From UBA966 sp046350355 (GTDB lineage Bacteria > Planctomycetota > Phycisphaerae > Phycisphaerales > SM1A02), in the NCBI GenBank assembly GCA_046350355.1, contig JAXMAN010000001.1:682001-746000 (forward strand): DNA of 64,000 bases, written 5' to 3'. The position numbers and the translations under genes were made by a program. The notes beneath the pieces are model-generated. The model made no database searches. It was not told the origin of the DNA and was given only the letters and a program-made list of their open reading frames with translations. Below, piece after piece: positions 45,343 to 54,739 of this stretch. Position 1 is the stretch's first letter, and the number at the start of each line of letters is the position of its first letter.

Positions 45343-45383
45343 CCCTGCGTGCACCACGCACTGCCTCCCTGCGTGCACCACGC
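45343..45383 (+). repeat. Two copies of a 17-bp direct repeat
   Basis: CCCTGCGTGCACCACGC occurs at 45343-45359 and at 45367-45383, period 24 bp, next to the hairpin pair. The second copy is followed by the outer inverted repeat. Confidence 0.5.
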
Positions 45384-45429
45384 GCTACATTCCTTCACGC
45401 ACAACGCGCGCCGCGCGCCGCTGCCTCGC

Positions 45430-46824
45430 TCAAGCCAGCCCGACCGCGCGCGCACACGCGTCGACGAGCGCGTCCGCATCGGCCGGCGTCCGGCCCTCCG
45501 CGATCAGCCGGATGATCGGCTCGGTGTTGGACGCGCGCAGGTGCACCCAGCCCGCGTCGACGTCGAGGCGCACTCCGTCGACATCGCTCACCCGCGCCCC
45601 CGGCAGCGCCGTGCGCGCCTTCTGCAGGGCGGGGGCGACCGCGGCCATGCCGCCGATGGCGGCGAGCTCGAACTTGCGCTTGACCATCGCCCACCGCGGC
45701 AGATCGGAGACGATCGCGCTGAGCGGCCGCTTCTCGTGGGCGAGCAGCTCGAGCAGCAGGGCCATGCCGGTGAGCGAGTCGCGGACCCAGCAGACCTGCG
45801 GGAGGATGACGCCGCCGTTGCCCTCGCCGCCGAGGATGCCGTTCGCGCCGCGCAGTCCCGCGACGACGTTCGCCTCGCCGACGGCCGTGCGCACGACGCG
45901 CGAGTTCGGGAAGCGCGCCGCGAGGTCGTCGATCATGCGGCTGGTCGAGAGGTTCGCCGCGAGCGCGCCGCCGCCGGTGCGCTGCAGGATGCGCAGCGCG
46001 GCGAGGACGAGCGTGTACTCCTCGCCGATGAAGCGGCCGCGCTCGTCGACGATCGCGAGGCGGTCCGCGTCGGGATCCTGCGCGAAGCCGCACGCGGCGC
46101 CGGGGACGGCGCGCACCTTCGCGGCGAGCTCGGTGAGGTTCTCCGCGAGCGGCTCGGGCGTGTGGCCGAAGACGCCGGTCTGCTCGCCGAAGATGTGCAC
46201 GATCTCGCAGCCGAGCTCCTCGAGGAGCATGCGGCCCGCGAGGCAGCCGCTGCCGTTGACGCTGTCGAGGACGACGGTGAAGCGCGCGGCGCGGATCGCC
46301 TTCGCGTCGCAGATGGAGAGGACGCGGTCGACGTGCACGCGCGCGGCGGTCGCGTCGCTCTCGACGCGGCCGGTCTCGAGCGGGCCGCACCAGTCGATGC
46401 GCCGCTCCTTGAAGCGGTCGACGATCTCGCGCGCGGTCGCGGGGGGCGGCGCGAGGCCGTCGCCGTCGAGGCACTTCAGCCCGTTCCACTGGATCGGGTT
46501 GTGGCTCGCGGTCACCGCCATGCCGCCGTCGGCGCGGTGATGCGAGATCATCACGCCCACCGTCGGCGTCATCGCGACGCCGATGTCCACGACGTCGCAG
46601 CCCGCGGCGGCGAGCCCGCCGATCGCGGCGCGCAGCAGCGGCGGTCCGCTGATGCGGCCGTCGAAGCCCACGACGACGCGCGGACGCGCCTTGCCGGTGG
46701 TCGCCTTGAGGAAGGAGCCGAAGGCGCCGGCGTAGGCGGCGGCGACCTCGGGGGTCATCGTGCGGCCGACGATTCCCCGGGCGCCGGAGACCGAGAGCAT
46801 GAGCGGAGCGGATTCGCTGGACAT
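45430..46824 (-). CDS. Phosphoglucosamine/phosphomanno-mutase family phosphohexomutase
   Basis: 464 residues. Phosphoserine loop TASHNP (Ser107), metal loop DPDADRLA, sugar loop GEGNGGVI, and phosphate loop RASNTEPIIRL are all present, in the right order for the alpha-D-phosphohexomutase superfamily. The N-terminal SGARGIVG and metal loop cannot separate GlmM from ManB/Pgm, though DPDADRLA and ASNTEP are typical of archaeal-like GlmM/PMM. It is divergent from the PTPS gene across 53 bp. Confidence 0.9.
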   Translation of the reverse strand: MSSESAPLMLSVSGARGIVGRTMTPEVAAAYAGAFGSFLKATTGKARPRVVVGFDGRISGPPLLRAAIGGLAAAGCDVVDIGVAMTPTVGVMISHHRADGGMAVTASHNPIQWNGLKCLDGDGLAPPPATAREIVDRFKERRIDWCGPLETGRVESDATAARVHVDRVLSICDAKAIRAARFTVVLDSVNGSGCLAGRMLLEELGCEIVHIFGEQTGVFGHTPEPLAENLTELAAKVRAVPGAACGFAQDPDADRLAIVDERGRFIGEEYTLVLAALRILQRTGGGALAANLSTSRMIDDLAARFPNSRVVRTAVGEANVVAGLRGANGILGGEGNGGVILPQVCWVRDSLTGMALLLELLAHEKRPLSAIVSDLPRWAMVKRKFELAAIGGMAAVAPALQKARTALPGARVSDVDGVRLDVDAGWVHLRASNTEPIIRLIAEGRTPADADALVDACARAVGLA

Positions 46825-46877
46825 CGCGCGCGCACGATAACGGGGCGCAAACGCGCCGGGGCTATACTTTTGCGCTC
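46825..46877. promoter_or_regulatory. Overlapping divergent promoters (mutase / PTPS gene)
   Basis: TATCGT (46834-46839, minus strand) ends 9 nt before the mutase ATG. TATACT (46863-46868, plus strand) ends 9 nt before the PTPS ATG. Only 23 bp lie between the boxes, so each promoter's -35 region overlaps the other's -10. Confidence 0.5.
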
Positions 46878-47261
46878 ATGTACCTGGTCCGGATCGAGCG
46901 CACCTTCAGCGCCGCGCACGCCCTGGAGCTGCGCGGGACGCGCGAGCCCGTCCACGGGCACGACTGGCGCGTCTGCGCCACCGTCGCGGGCGCCACGCTG
47001 GACCGCGACGGCCTCCTCGTGGACTTCCACGAGCTCGAGCGCTCGCTCGGCGAGATCGTCGGCCGCTTCCACAACCGCCACCTGAACGAGGTCGCCCCCT
47101 TCGACCGGGTGAACCCCTCCGCCGAGCTGGTCGCGCACCACGTCGCCACCAGCCTGCAGGCCACGCTTCCCGAGGGGCTGCGCGTCGAGTCCGTCGCCAT
47201 CGGCGAGGCGCCCGGCTGCACCGCGGTCTACCGGCCGCGCGGCGCGGAGGCCCTGGCGTGA
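46878..47261 (+). CDS. 6-pyruvoyl-tetrahydropterin synthase / QueD family protein lacking the usual Cys
   Basis: 127 residues. FSAAHALEL (zinc His), VHGHDW (two zinc His), a Leu-Val-Asp-Phe motif (LLVDFHELE), FHNRHLNEV and NPSAELVAHHV are all family landmarks. The catalytic Cys normally four residues before HGH is Arg here (TREPVHGH), with a Glu next to it at minus three. PTPS-III-type enzymes that replace Cys by Glu act in folate synthesis, so this may not be a queuosine enzyme. The stop overlaps ppk1 (GTGA). Confidence 0.8.
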   Translation: MYLVRIERTFSAAHALELRGTREPVHGHDWRVCATVAGATLDRDGLLVDFHELERSLGEIVGRFHNRHLNEVAPFDRVNPSAELVAHHVATSLQATLPEGLRVESVAIGEAPGCTAVYRPRGAEALA

Positions 47262-49426
47262 ACGACCCCGCGGCGATCACCTCCGGCGCCGAGGCTCCCG
47301 CGCCCGCGCTCGTGGCCTCCAACGACGCCTCGCGCTTCCTCAACCGCGACCTCGAGTGGCTGGAGTTCAACGCGCGCGTGCTCGACATCGCCGCGGATCC
47401 CGCGACGCCGCTGCTGGAGCGCGTGCGCTTCCTCTCGATCTACTCGAACAACCTCGACGAGTTCTTCATGAAGCGCGTCGGCGGGCTGAAGCGCCAGATC
47501 GAGGCGGGCGTCAGCGGCCCGATCCCCGAGGCGCTCTCGCCGCAGCAGCAGCTCGACGGCGTGCGCTCGCGCGTCGCGGCGCTGGGCGACCGGCAGGGGG
47601 AGATCTTCCGCGGCGCGATGCTCGGCGAGCTCGCGCGCGCGGGCGTGCAGCTCCACCAGTGGCAGCACCTTGCCGAGGACCGCCGCCGCGAGGCCGAGAG
47701 CTGGTTCCGCCGCAACGTCTTCCCGATCCTGACGCCGCTGGCCGTCGATCCCGGCCACCGCTTCCCCTTCATCTCCAACATGAGCGTCTCGCTGGGCGTC
47801 ATGCTGCGCCGCCCCGGCGAGAGCGAGCAGCTCTTCGCGCGCGTGAAGGTGCCGGAGATCCCCTCGCGCCTCTACCGCTTCGAGGGCACCAGCGAGTTCG
47901 TGCGCGTGCAGGAGATCGTCGAGCACAACCTCGACGACCTCTTCCCGGGCATGGAGATCCTGAAGGTGCTCCCCTTCCGCGTGACGCGCAACGCCGAGGT
48001 CGAGCGCGACAACGAGGACTCCGAGGACCTGCTCGAGGCGACGCAGCACCTGCTGAAGGAGCGCCGCTTCGCGCGCGTCGTGCGCCTGGAGATCCCCGCC
48101 GGCGCGAACCCGCGCATCCTGAAGTTCCTCATGGAGGAGCTGCAGATCGAGCCCGAGGACGTCTACGAGTCGCAGGGCCTCATCGACTACGGCGCGCTGA
48201 ACGAGATCGCCGACCTCGACCGCCCCGAGCTGCACTGGCCGCGCCACGCGCAGCTCGCGCCGGAGCGCCTGGACCGCGAGGACTCGGACATCTTCGCGGC
48301 GATCCGCGCGGGCGACATCCTGCTGCACCATCCCTACGAGTCCTTCGACCTCTCGGTGGAGAAGTTCATCGAGGACGCGGCGAACGACCCGAAGGTGCTC
48401 TGCATCAAGCAGAGCCTCTACCGCACCTCGGGCGACAGCCCCTTCATCGGCAGCCTGATCCGCGCCGCCGAGAGCGGCAAGCAGGTCGCGGTGCTCGTGG
48501 AGCTGCGCGCGCGCTTCGACGAGGCGCGCAACATCCTCTGGGCGCGCAAGCTCGAGGACGCGGGCGTGCACGTCGCGTACGGCGTCGTGGGCTACAAGAC
48601 GCACACGAAGACGGCGCTGGTCGTGCGCGAGGAGCAGGGGGCGCTGCGCGCGTACGCGCACATCGGCACCGGCAACTACAACAGCCGCACCGCGCGCCAG
48701 TACGAGGACATCGGACTGCTCACCGCGGACCCGCAGATCACCGAGGATCTCGTCAACCTCTTCAACTACATGACGGGCCGCTCGCGCCAGCGCGAGTACC
48801 AGCGGCTGCTGGTCGCGCCGGTGGCGATGAAGCGGCGCTTCCTGGAGCTCATCGACCGCGAGGCGCAGCTCGCGCTGGGCGGACGCACGGGCCGGATCGT
48901 CGCGAAGATGAACCAGCTCGAGGACCGGGGCGTGATGGACGCGCTCTACCGCGCGAGCCAGGCGGGCGTGCAGATCGACCTCGTGGTGCGCGGCTTCTGC
49001 TGCATCCGCCCCGGCGTGCCCGGGCTGAGCGACAACATCCGCGTGCGCTCGATCGTCGGCCGCTTCCTCGAGCACAGCCGCATCTTCTGGTTCGGCGCCG
49101 GGCAGGAGGATCCGCTGCAGGGCGAGTTCTTCATCGGCAGCGCGGACTGGATGTACCGCAACCTGCAGACGCGCGTGGAGGCGGCGACGCCGGTGCTCGG
49201 GCTCGCGCAGCGGCGGCAGCTCTGGGACATCCTGCAGGCGTGCCTGGAGGAGCAGCGCAGCGCGTGGACGATGCAGTCCGACGGCTCGTACCGGCGCGTC
49301 TCGGGCGAGGGGCTCTCCGCGGAGGATCCGCGGCGCATGGGGCTGCACGCGCGGCTGGTGGCGTACTACGCCGAGCGCGCGCGCCGGCGCGCGGAAGCGG
49401 TCGCGGGACAGCCGACGACGCGGTGA
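47258..49426 (+). CDS. ppk1: Polyphosphate kinase 1
   Basis: 722 residues from GTG 47258. It begins RFLNRDLEWLEFNARVL, has NNLDEFFMKRVGG, LHHPYESFDLSVEKF, the catalytic His in VVGYKTHTKTALVVRE, AHIGTGNYNSRTARQYED and DNIRVRSIVGRFLEHSRI. This covers the N-terminal, head and both C-terminal PLD-like domains. It polymerises ATP phosphate into polyphosphate. It is coupled to the PTPS-like gene by overlap. Neighbouring phoU lies 5 kb away, so no phosphate operon is evident. Confidence 0.95.
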   Translation: MNDPAAITSGAEAPAPALVASNDASRFLNRDLEWLEFNARVLDIAADPATPLLERVRFLSIYSNNLDEFFMKRVGGLKRQIEAGVSGPIPEALSPQQQLDGVRSRVAALGDRQGEIFRGAMLGELARAGVQLHQWQHLAEDRRREAESWFRRNVFPILTPLAVDPGHRFPFISNMSVSLGVMLRRPGESEQLFARVKVPEIPSRLYRFEGTSEFVRVQEIVEHNLDDLFPGMEILKVLPFRVTRNAEVERDNEDSEDLLEATQHLLKERRFARVVRLEIPAGANPRILKFLMEELQIEPEDVYESQGLIDYGALNEIADLDRPELHWPRHAQLAPERLDREDSDIFAAIRAGDILLHHPYESFDLSVEKFIEDAANDPKVLCIKQSLYRTSGDSPFIGSLIRAAESGKQVAVLVELRARFDEARNILWARKLEDAGVHVAYGVVGYKTHTKTALVVREEQGALRAYAHIGTGNYNSRTARQYEDIGLLTADPQITEDLVNLFNYMTGRSRQREYQRLLVAPVAMKRRFLELIDREAQLALGGRTGRIVAKMNQLEDRGVMDALYRASQAGVQIDLVVRGFCCIRPGVPGLSDNIRVRSIVGRFLEHSRIFWFGAGQEDPLQGEFFIGSADWMYRNLQTRVEAATPVLGLAQRRQLWDILQACLEEQRSAWTMQSDGSYRRVSGEGLSAEDPRRMGLHARLVAYYAERARRRAEAVAGQPTTR

Positions 49427-49969
49427 TCAGCGAGGCGCGGGCGCGGGCGGCGTCGCGGGCTTCGCCGGCGCCGTCTCCGGCGCGGGCCCCGGGCGCGGGG
49501 CGGGCTTGGGCGCTTCCTGCACGCCGGTCGCACCCGAGCCGAAGCCGGCGTTCAGGCGGTTGACGCCAAGCTGGTAGAGCAGGCGGTCGATCTGGCGCGT
49601 CGCGCGGTAGCCCACGTTGCCGCCGACGAACCACGCGACGCCGGAGATGTCGCCGAAGGAGCTGGGCACGACCGCCGGGATCTGCGTGCGGATCGAGTCC
49701 TTGGCCGGCAGCGTCAGCGAGGCGACCCAGCTTCCCGTGTAGGCGGTCCGCCCGTCGATGATGAGGCTGTAGTCCCAGGTCGTCAGCTCGAGCGGCGCGT
49801 CGTTGGGGTTCGTGAGCTCGAGGGTGATCCGCACCTCGGTCGCCTCGGCGGTGCTGCCCGCGCGCTGCGCCGAGATCGCCTTGACCTGCGGATTCGAGGT
49901 GCACCCGGCCAGCCCGCCCGCGAGCAGGGCGGCGGTGGCGAGGGCCGGGAGATTCGGCATGCGCTGCAT
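49427..49969 (-). CDS. LEA2/WHy-domain lipoprotein
   Basis: 180 residues. Lipobox LAGC at about 20-23 in a signal peptide, then an LEA type 2 (WHy) Ig-like domain: ITLELTNPNDAPLELTTWDYSLIIDG and TGSWVASLTLPAKD (described by the LTNPNDAPL and Y-S-L-I-I-D-G landmarks). The C-terminal 40 residues are Pro/Ala-rich. Such proteins are linked to desiccation or envelope stress. Function is inferred from fold only. It converges on ppk1 with no gap. Confidence 0.75.
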   Translation of the reverse strand: MQRMPNLPALATAALLAGGLAGCTSNPQVKAISAQRAGSTAEATEVRITLELTNPNDAPLELTTWDYSLIIDGRTAYTGSWVASLTLPAKDSIRTQIPAVVPSSFGDISGVAWFVGGNVGYRATRQIDRLLYQLGVNRLNAGFGSGATGVQEAPKPAPRPGPAPETAPAKPATPPAPAPR

Positions 49970-50021
49970 GGCTGCGAGAGGGTATCACCCGCATCCGGGC
50001 GCCGCCGCGCGCCCGCCGTGC

Positions 50022-53000
50022 ATGCCCGACGCCCGCCGCCAGCCTTGGTTCCGCACCGCCGCGCGCCGCACCGCCCGCGCCGCGTTCGTCCGCGCCGTCT
50101 TCGCCGCGGTGGCGCCCATCGCCGCGGTCGCCGCGCTCGCGCTCGCATCGACCGCGCGCGCGCAGGAGCTCGCCGTCCCCGCCGTCGACGACGCGCCGAC
50201 CGCGCAGCTCACCATCGAACAGGCCGCCGACCAGGCGCGCGCCAACCCGCGCGAGGCGGTCCGCCTGCTGCTCGAGGCGCTCGACTCGGGCGCCGCGCGC
50301 CTGGTGGGCGCGGGCGCGGACCGCGACCTCTTCGTGACCGTCGCTTCACGCGTCCACGCGCTGCTGCAGGCCGACGCGGCGCTGCGCGAGGCCTTCCGCC
50401 AGGAGGCGCAGCCCGGCGCCGCGCAGATGCTCGCGCGCGGCGAGCTCGACGCGCTCGTCGCCACGCGGCTGGACACGGATGCGGGCATCGAGGCCGCGCT
50501 GCTGCTGGCGCAGACGGCGATGGCGCGCGGCCACTTCGCCACCGCGGCGGGGCTGCTCGACCGCTGCGGCGACAGCGATCTGCTCTCCGGCCGCCGCGCC
50601 GTGCACCACGGGGCGATGCTCGCGGCCGCGCGCGCCCGCCTGGGCGATCCCGCCGGCGCCGCCGCAGCGCGCGCGCAGCTCGAGCGCGCCGTCGCCGCCG
50701 CCGCTGGCACCGCCTGGCAGGCCGAGGCCGCCGCCGCGCTCGCCGCGTGCGCGCCCGCCGCCGCTGCGGCCGGTGCCGCGCCCGGCAACCCGCCCACCGC
50801 TTCGCCCACCGCTTCGCCCACCGCCTCGTCCAACCTCGCGTCCACCACCGGCGCCGTCGCCGTCGGCGGCACGGGCCGTTTCGCGCCGGGCTCCGCGGGC
50901 GCGTGGAGCGAGACCTGGACCGTCCCGCTGCTCACGCCGCTGCCGATGCCCTCGCTGGTCTTCCAGGGCATGCGCACCGCCGGCGCGGAGCGACCGCTGC
51001 GCGCGACCGCCGCGCCCGCCGCCGATGCGTGGATGGTCTATCTGGACGACGGCAACGGCCTCGCCGCCTACGACCGGCTGAGCGGACGCCGCGTCTGGGG
51101 CACCGCGCCCGCGAGCTCCAACGGCGACGCGAGCCTCTCCACGCTGGGCTACCTCGCGCTTGGCGGCGACGCCGTCGTCGCGTTCAGCACCTCGCCGAGC
51201 CCGCTCGCGCGTCCCGGCAGCGGCACCGTCGGCTGCTACGCCGCCTCCAACGGCGCGCTGCGGTGGACGCAGCGGCTGGACCGCGTCGACGGCCGCACCG
51301 ACATCGACGGCGTGCAGCCGCAGGGCGCGCCGCTCATCGTCGACGGCCGCGTCGTCGTCGCGACGCGCCGCACGACGCCGCGCATGGAGACGGTCGCCTC
51401 GCTGCTGGCGCTCGATCTGGAGAAGCCGCGTCCGAGCGCCTGGTCGCGCGTCATCTCCACCAGCGCGAGCGCCCGCGTGCGCGCCGCGCGCGTGGCGGAG
51501 AGCCCGGTGCTCGCGGGGGGCGTCGTCTATCTCGCGTCCGCCTCGGGCGCGGTCGTGGCGGTCGATCCCGGCGACGGCACCGTGCGCTGGCTGCGCCGCG
51601 TGCCCGTGCCCGTGCGCGACAACGCCGCGCGCATCGAGCCCTCCGAGACGCTGACCCCCGGCGTCGCGGGCGGGCGCGTCTACGCGGTCTCGCCCGACCG
51701 CTCGCGCGTCGACGCCTACGACGCCGCGACCGGCGCGCCCGTCACCGCGATCGCCGCCACGCCGGAGGGGCCGCTGGGCGAGCCCGCCTACATGCTGGGC
51801 GACCTCGCCTCGGGGCTCGTGCTGGCCGTGGGCGACCGCGTCGTCTGCTTCGACGCCGTGCAGCCGCAGCAGCCGCGCTGGAGCTGGCCCGCGCGCGGCG
51901 CCGGCGGCGCGCGTCCGCAGGGGCGCGTGCAGTGGGCCACGCGCGAGGGCGCACCGCCGGTGGCGGTCATTCCGACCGACGATGCGGTGCTGCTGCTCGA
52001 CGGCACGGACGGCCACGAGGTCATGCGCCTGCCCGGCGTCGGTCCGTGCAACCCGCTCGTCTCCGGCAACCAGCTTCTGGCGGGGCAGGCGCGCGCCCTC
52101 TCGAGCTACATGCCCGCCGCCGACGCCGAGCGCATGGTGCGCGCGCGGCTGGCCGCGTCGCCCGCGCCCGATGCGGCGGTCGCGCTGCTGCGCCTGGCGC
52201 GCCAGGTGCGCGCCGCGCCGACGGCCGTCGAGGCCGCGCGCGAGACGCTGCGCCGCGCGGAAGGCGCCGCCGACGCCGCCGCCGTGCGCGACGAGCTGCT
52301 CGACCTGCTGCTCGCCATCGACGCGGAGGACTTCGCCACGGGCGCGGACCGCGCCGCGCTCGACGAGCTGGTCACGCTCGCGGCGGAGGCCGCGGGCCGT
52401 CCGCTGCGCGGCGCCCTCGCGCGCGCCGACCGCGCGCTGCGCCGCGGCGACGCGCGCGCCGGCGCGCAGCTCACGATCCAGGCCGCGATGGCCGCCCCCG
52501 ACGGCACGACGATGGTGCTCGCGGGCCGCCGCGCCAGCATCGACGCGCTCGCGCTCGAGCGGCTGGCGCTCGCCGCCGCGCGCGATCCACGCGCGATCGA
52601 CGATGCCGCCGCCGCCGCCGACCGCGCGCTGCGCGCCGCGCCGCCCGCGGCGTTGCCCGCGCTGCGCCGCCGCGTCGCGCGCCTGCTCCCCGGCACGCCG
52701 GCCGCGAGGCAGTCGCTCGCCGCGCTCGATCCCGCCGCCGCGGCGACGCTCGCCCCCGAGATCGCCGCCGCGCTCGCCGCCGAGGGCACGCCCGCCGCGG
52801 GCGCCGCCACGCCCACCACCACGCCGCTGCCGCGCGCGCAGGGCCCGGCGACGCGCATCGTCGAGTTCCCCGGCCGCCTGCCGCGCATGGCGCCCGGCGT
52901 CGCGGAGTCGCTTGGCGCCGCCGGACGTCTGGTCTGCGCCCGCGCGCAGATGCTCCTGCTGCGCGCGCCGCCCGCCTTCGCCCCCGCCTGGCAGGTGCCG

Positions 53001-54152
53001 CTGGCCGCGCGCGATCCCGCGCTGCTTCCCATCGACGCGGGACTGCTCGTCTGGGACGAGCCCTCGCCCGTCGAGGCGACCGCCCGCCGCGTCGGCTTCG
53101 ACGGCGCCATCGCCTGGAGCTCCGCCCCTGCGGGAGATCTCTTCGCCGGTCTCGGCGCGGCGTTCGGCGCGGACACGCCCACCGTCGACCTGGGCGACGG
53201 CCGCTCGGTGCCCGCGAGCCAGATCCTGCCGCTCGCCACCGCATCCACCCTGGTGCTCGCGCGCCGCGACGGCGCGATGCTCGGCCTGGGCCTGCGCGAT
53301 GGCGCGGTCCGCTGGAAGCGCCCCGAGGTGCTGCGCAGCATCGCCGCCGCCGCGCGGCATCCGCTGGCCGTCGCCGTCGCGGGCGAGGGCGGCGCCGACG
53401 ACGCGGGCCCCGTGCGCGTGGAGCTGTTCGCCGCGGAGACGGGCGAGCCGATCGCGCACTGGAGCCCCGAGGACGCCTCCGATGTCCGCTGGATGCGCGT
53501 CGAGCCCTCGGGGCTCGTGGTCGTCGCGACGGATGTCGGCATCGAGGCGCGCCGCCTCGCGGGCGGCGACGAGCGCGCGCCCTTCTGGTCGGTCACCGTG
53601 CCCGACGCGCGCGGCACGGTCCGCGGCTGGAGCGTCGGACGGTGGATCGTCGCGCTCGACCGCTTCGACGCCACCATCGCCATCGACGCGCGCACGGGCA
53701 TCGCCGGCGGCGGCGTCTTCGAGATCCCCGGCGCCCCGCCCCTGGGCACGCTGCGCGAGATCGTCCAGGGAGACGGTTGGGCCGCCTTCGTCCGCGACGA
53801 CCGCGTCGACTTCTTCGATCTCAAGGGGGCGTACCTCGGCCGCGACGCGCCCGTCTCGGACCGCGGCTACATCGCCGTCGCGGGCAGCCGCGACCGCCTC
53901 TTCCTGCTGGATGCGGGAGGCGACCGCTCGGAGCTCTCCGAGGGGCGCTTCTCGGTCGAGCTGCACGAGCTCGATCCGGCCGCCGGCGGGCTTGCCGCGG
54001 CGCCGCCCCTGGTGCTCCACACCGTGGGACAGCGCATCTCCGCGGCGACGGTGGTGGATGGATGGGTGATTGTTTCCAACGGCTCGGTCCTGCAGGCGAT
54101 CCAGATGCGAGGATCCTCGGCATCGGCCCCCGCGCCCGGCGGAGCACGCTGA
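50022..54152 (+). CDS. Very large secreted PQQ/Pyrrolo-quinoline-like beta-propeller protein
   Basis: 1376 residues from the ATG at 50022. The signal peptide ends ALASTARAQ. Residues about 35-260 are helical with TPR-like Ala-rich repeats. From about 310 there are WD40/PQQ-like propeller blades (AYDRLSGRRVWGT, GVVYLASASGAVVAVDPGDG, GTVRWLRR, LLDGTDGHEVMRL), an Ala-rich helical middle (about 700-920), and a second set of blades (MLGLGLRDGAVRWKRPE, LVVVATDVGIEARR, IAIDARTGIAGGGV). The family of PQQ-like outer-membrane scaffold proteins includes BamB, but this is about three times larger. No enzyme residues are recognised. The strand asymmetry is striking: Ala, Arg and Gly dominate. Confidence 0.75.
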   Translation: MPDARRQPWFRTAARRTARAAFVRAVFAAVAPIAAVAALALASTARAQELAVPAVDDAPTAQLTIEQAADQARANPREAVRLLLEALDSGAARLVGAGADRDLFVTVASRVHALLQADAALREAFRQEAQPGAAQMLARGELDALVATRLDTDAGIEAALLLAQTAMARGHFATAAGLLDRCGDSDLLSGRRAVHHGAMLAAARARLGDPAGAAAARAQLERAVAAAAGTAWQAEAAAALAACAPAAAAAGAAPGNPPTASPTASPTASSNLASTTGAVAVGGTGRFAPGSAGAWSETWTVPLLTPLPMPSLVFQGMRTAGAERPLRATAAPAADAWMVYLDDGNGLAAYDRLSGRRVWGTAPASSNGDASLSTLGYLALGGDAVVAFSTSPSPLARPGSGTVGCYAASNGALRWTQRLDRVDGRTDIDGVQPQGAPLIVDGRVVVATRRTTPRMETVASLLALDLEKPRPSAWSRVISTSASARVRAARVAESPVLAGGVVYLASASGAVVAVDPGDGTVRWLRRVPVPVRDNAARIEPSETLTPGVAGGRVYAVSPDRSRVDAYDAATGAPVTAIAATPEGPLGEPAYMLGDLASGLVLAVGDRVVCFDAVQPQQPRWSWPARGAGGARPQGRVQWATREGAPPVAVIPTDDAVLLLDGTDGHEVMRLPGVGPCNPLVSGNQLLAGQARALSSYMPAADAERMVRARLAASPAPDAAVALLRLARQVRAAPTAVEAARETLRRAEGAADAAAVRDELLDLLLAIDAEDFATGADRAALDELVTLAAEAAGRPLRGALARADRALRRGDARAGAQLTIQAAMAAPDGTTMVLAGRRASIDALALERLALAAARDPRAIDDAAAAADRALRAAPPAALPALRRRVARLLPGTPAARQSLAALDPAAAATLAPEIAAALAAEGTPAAGAATPTTTPLPRAQGPATRIVEFPGRLPRMAPGVAESLGAAGRLVCARAQMLLLRAPPAFAPAWQVPLAARDPALLPIDAGLLVWDEPSPVEATARRVGFDGAIAWSSAPAGDLFAGLGAAFGADTPTVDLGDGRSVPASQILPLATASTLVLARRDGAMLGLGLRDGAVRWKRPEVLRSIAAAARHPLAVAVAGEGGADDAGPVRVELFAAETGEPIAHWSPEDASDVRWMRVEPSGLVVVATDVGIEARRLAGGDERAPFWSVTVPDARGTVRGWSVGRWIVALDRFDATIAIDARTGIAGGGVFEIPGAPPLGTLREIVQGDGWAAFVRDDRVDFFDLKGAYLGRDAPVSDRGYIAVAGSRDRLFLLDAGGDRSELSEGRFSVELHELDPAAGGLAAAPPLVLHTVGQRISAATVVDGWVIVSNGSVLQAIQMRGSSASAPAPGGAR

Positions 54153-54260
54153 ACCGTTCCTTCAAGCCACGCGTGCACGCTTGACAGATCCGCTTCGGGC
54201 ATCGCTACACTCCGCGCCGCCGCAGTCATCCGCGGCGACCGCCTCCCCGAAAGTGCATTC

Positions 54261-54668
<408 letters not shown>

Positions 54669-54739
54669 TTCCCGCCAGCGCCTCCCCCACGGAGCTCATC
54701 GCGCCGCGACGACGGGTCACCACCCGCGCGCGGCGCGTT

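Larger units (their letters stand above)
44968..45403. repeat. Candidate composite repeat element
   Basis: The 486-bp gap 44944-45429 has no credible gene. A perfect 11-bp inverted repeat (TGTGCGTGAAG at 44968-44978 and its complement at 45393-45403) brackets a pair of 77-nt hairpin units and a spacer of about 160 bp. The outer repeat alone could be chance in GC-rich DNA, but with the inner units it suggests one mobile or structured element of about 436 bp. No transposase is encoded. Confidence 0.45.

Noticed and set aside
44682..45479. Several overlapping open frames across the 486-bp gap after the nudix gene.
   Set aside because: They are different in every frame, contain no domain and coincide with the hairpin pair; they arise from the repeat structure and high GC.
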